Of a DNA stretch of 64,000 nt, positions 61,770 through 64,000 are shown piece after piece. Each line of letters starts with the position of its first letter. The first letter of the stretch is position 1. This DNA is from Bacteroidota bacterium (GTDB taxonomy: Bacteria > Bacteroidota > Bacteroidia > Bacteroidales > UBA7960): assembly GCA_007693555.1 (NCBI GenBank), contig REDJ01000108.1:60367-124366 (forward strand), in the 5' to 3' direction. Below the pieces are notes generated by a model that was given only the letters and a program-made list of their open reading frames with translations, was not told the DNA's origin and did no database searches. Both the position numbers and the translations under genes were made by a program.

Positions 61770-62966
61770 TTACACTGTTTGCAATTTATTCTGCAATAGT
61801 CGCAAAAAGTCCAACAGCCCTATCACCTCCACTTCATGGGGCAAGGGGTATCGATCTTTGTTGGCACTAATCACCCATTTATGGGTTGCTTTAACATCTT
61901 TACATGCTTCATAAAACCCCCTTGTTAATTTTGGGGCAGCAGTTCGCTTTATTTCAACAGCCCATATTTCATTATCGGGTGTATGAAGCACCAAATCTAT
62001 TTCAGCCTGGGTTGCTGTTCTGTAATAGCTATAATTCCAACTATTGTCCAGCTGGTTGATGATATTTTCAATCACAAATCCTTCCCAGCTTGCTCCAATT
62101 ACAGGGTGAGAAAATATAGCTTCAACGGTTGGCAACTGAATCAAGCTATGCAATATTCCTGAATCACGTATATATATCTTAGGTGTTTTCACCAACCTTT
62201 TCTTTACATTTCCCGACCAGGGAGAAAGCTGCCTTACCATATAGAAATCTGTAAGCAAATCTAAATAATTCCTGATGGTGGTATGACTAACTTCGAGGCT
62301 TCTGCCAAATTCGCTGAGGTTTATCTGGTTTCCATGATAATGTGCCAGCATTTTCCAGAAGCGTTTTAGTTGGTTAGCTGATACACCTATGCCCATATTG
62401 GGTATGTCGCGTTCCACGTAGGTGGCCAGGAAATCCATTCGCCATTCACCACTTTCATCGTCAGTGGGAGCCAAATAGCTGTCAGGGAAACCCCCTCGTA
62501 ACCAAAGTCTTTCCACATCGAAACCTTCTTTCCCAGTATCGTTTAGTTCCGTAAGGGTAAATGGAGTGAGTTCCATGTATCTGATTCTCCCTGCCAGTGA
62601 TTCAGAAGAACTTTGCAGCAAATCTTTGGATGCAGATCCCAGCAAGAGGAAATGACCTGTTCGCTCGCCGTTTCTTTTTCGTTCATCAACAACTACACGA
62701 AGCAACCGAAACAGGTCGGGTTTGCGTTGCACCTCATCAATAATCAATAATTGGCCACTAAACCTTTTCAAATAAGTTTCTGCATCGGTAAGCTTATTAA
62801 AGTCAGCATCCGACTCCAAATCGATATAGGTAACCGGTTTATCAATTTTTTTGGATACTTCCAAAGCAAGGGTAGTTTTCCCAACCTGCCTGGGACCGAT
62901 CAGGGCTACCACAGGCATTGACTTTAATGCCTTAAGCAGGTGTGAAAACCTTTCTCTTTTGATCAT
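61770..62966 (-). CDS. AAA ATPase with DUF4143 domain
   Basis: From internal ATG at 62966: MIKRERFSHLLKALKSMPVVALIGPRQVGKTTLALEVSKKIDKPVTYIDLE; LLIIDEVQRKPDLF; AEIDLVLHTPDNEIWAVEIKR. Confidence 0.93.
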   Translation of the reverse strand: MIKRERFSHLLKALKSMPVVALIGPRQVGKTTLALEVSKKIDKPVTYIDLESDADFNKLTDAETYLKRFSGQLLIIDEVQRKPDLFRLLRVVVDERKRNGERTGHFLLLGSASKDLLQSSSESLAGRIRYMELTPFTLTELNDTGKEGFDVERLWLRGGFPDSYLAPTDDESGEWRMDFLATYVERDIPNMGIGVSANQLKRFWKMLAHYHGNQINLSEFGRSLEVSHTTIRNYLDLLTDFYMVRQLSPWSGNVKKRLVKTPKIYIRDSGILHSLIQLPTVEAIFSHPVIGASWEGFVIENIINQLDNSWNYSYYRTATQAEIDLVLHTPDNEIWAVEIKRTAAPKLTRGFYEACKDVKATHKWVISANKDRYPLPHEVEVIGLLDFLRLLQNKLQTV

Positions 62967-63063
62967 TTTCGGAAATTTTCTACAAAGATAAGAATAACCC
63001 TGCAAATTGAAACGCTGTTTTTCAATTTGCAGGGTTAAATGAACTCGAAAATGATAGGATGGC

Positions 63064-63119
63064 CCGTGTAGGGACAGGGCGATTATCGTAGGGACAGGGC
63101 ATGCCCTGTCCCTACACGG
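63064..63119. repeat. Palindromic repeat with duplicated left arm
   Basis: GTAGGGACAGGGC at 63068-63080 and 63088-63100; perfect 28-bp palindrome at 63088-63115. Confidence 0.9.
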
Positions 63120-63347
63120 TTTGCCCACCCCAACCAATTACCCCACCACCCCGACAAATGCCTGTTGATCATTTTGCGCCGCAGTCGGCAGGTTTTGTAT
63201 AAACCGTTGCTGTTTGTGTTTTTAGAACCGGGATTGAGTATGCCCAGATAGGAATTGATGGTGCAAAGGAATTGGTCTTTTTCTTCCTGGGGCGGGTTAA
63301 TGCCGGTAATGGGGCAGGGTGTATATTGACAGAATAGTATGAGTTGC

Positions 63348-64000
63348 TTATCGAGTTGTATTTTCCAGTTGTTCTTTGCCCTTAAGGGTAGTGATGTATT
63401 TTTGATGTCTATGTTTTGGTTCTTGTGGGTGGGTCATACTTAGCCAACCCAGCTCAATCAAGGGCTCAATATGCCTTAGGTAATTTTTAAAATGATTTGA
63501 TAGCCCCAGATATGTCAAAATATCTTTACGGGATTTTGCTGTTAACGCATATAGTAGTATTTCATCTGTCCGTTCACTTATCAGACCATCATTTGGTTTA
63601 TTTATCTGGTCTCTTTCTTGTGCACTTTCTTGTGCACTTTCTTGTACACTTACTTGGTCGCTTACTTGGTTACTTTCCTGGTTACTTTCTTGTGCACTTT
63701 CCTGTTCTGACAGAAATTCGGGATTAACGGGCAGCACAGTTAAAAAGTAGGTACATTCTTCATCGGTATCAAAGATGGGCTCGGGAGAGCCGTTATCTTT
63801 CATTTTTTTATACATGGTAGGAATGCCGGTTCCCCTACCTTCGGTAAGGTGAAGTTCTTTCAGGAAATCGCCTACGCGTCGGTTGCGGTAGTCGCGGGCA
63901 ACAATCCTTTTGTTTTCGGCCCTGATTTGTGCTGCCACAGGTGGCACAGGCCCGGGGAAGCTCAGGATTTCTATTTTATCAGGCCAGATTTGTACTTCAA
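63348..64000 (-). CDS. RecG-like / AlbA_2-type ATP-binding transcriptional regulator, C-terminal part, runs off the right edge
   Basis: The reading frame stays open past the track's GTG start: EVQIWPDKIEILSFPGPVPPVAAQIRAENKRIVARDYRNRRVGDFLKELHLTEGRGTGIPTMYKKMKDNGSPEPIF. Confidence 0.85.
   Translation of the reverse strand, partial: EVQIWPDKIEILSFPGPVPPVAAQIRAENKRIVARDYRNRRVGDFLKELHLTEGRGTGIPTMYKKMKDNGSPEPIFDTDEECTYFLTVLPVNPEFLSEQESAQESNQESNQVSDQVSVQESAQESAQERDQINKPNDGLISERTDEILLYALTAKSRKDILTYLGLSNHFKNYLRHIEPLIELGWLSMTHPQEPKHRHQKYITTLKGKEQLENTTR
63613..63708 (-). repeat. 12-bp tandem repeat (about 8 units) inside the coding region
   Basis: CTTTCTTGTGCA and variants, encoding QESA/QESN/QVSD/QVSV tetrapeptides. 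Confidence 0.85.

Noticed and set aside
62967-63137. 57-aa N-terminal extension of the second DUF4143 ATPase
   Set aside because: It translates the palindromic repeat; the family N-terminus starts at MIKRERF.
63601-63712. Possible CRISPR array
   Set aside because: 12-bp period without spacers, in frame with a protein; it is a coding tandem repeat.

Overview
The window reads as a Bacteroidota chromosome segment. Supporting signs are TAnnTTTG-type promoters, a T9SS C-terminal sorting domain, TonB-dependent receptors, a Bat (aerotolerance) operon, and DUF3127/DUF4199/DUF4197-type genes. Most of 1-58 kb is ordinary core and semi-core sequence: a partial Na+/solute symporter, a complete moxR-DUF58-batABCDE-type operon, gyrA, clpC, two TonB receptors, recF-DUF721, an nfeD/macrodomain/pncB/pncA operon, fsa, a small SRP RNA, an aspartate ammonia-lyase fused to a cyclic-nucleotide-binding-like domain, fadD, tgt, lptG, a thioredoxin cluster, and two FadL-like porins next to an SGNH lipoprotein. 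The last ~6 kb (58.1-64 kb) is accessory in character: two DUF4143 ATPases, an orphan protein, a RecG-like/AlbA-type protein with a 12-bp tandem repeat, and several families of structured intergenic repeats. No CRISPR array, tRNA, rRNA, IS element or phage was found. I did not find a clear new multi-gene system. The best leads are the CNB-aspartase fusion, a 33-bp-phased operator-like array upstream of a DUF4143 ATPase, the structured repeats, and an uncharacterised protein with a duplicated OB-like unit. All family calls are from reading the sequence; no database search was run.
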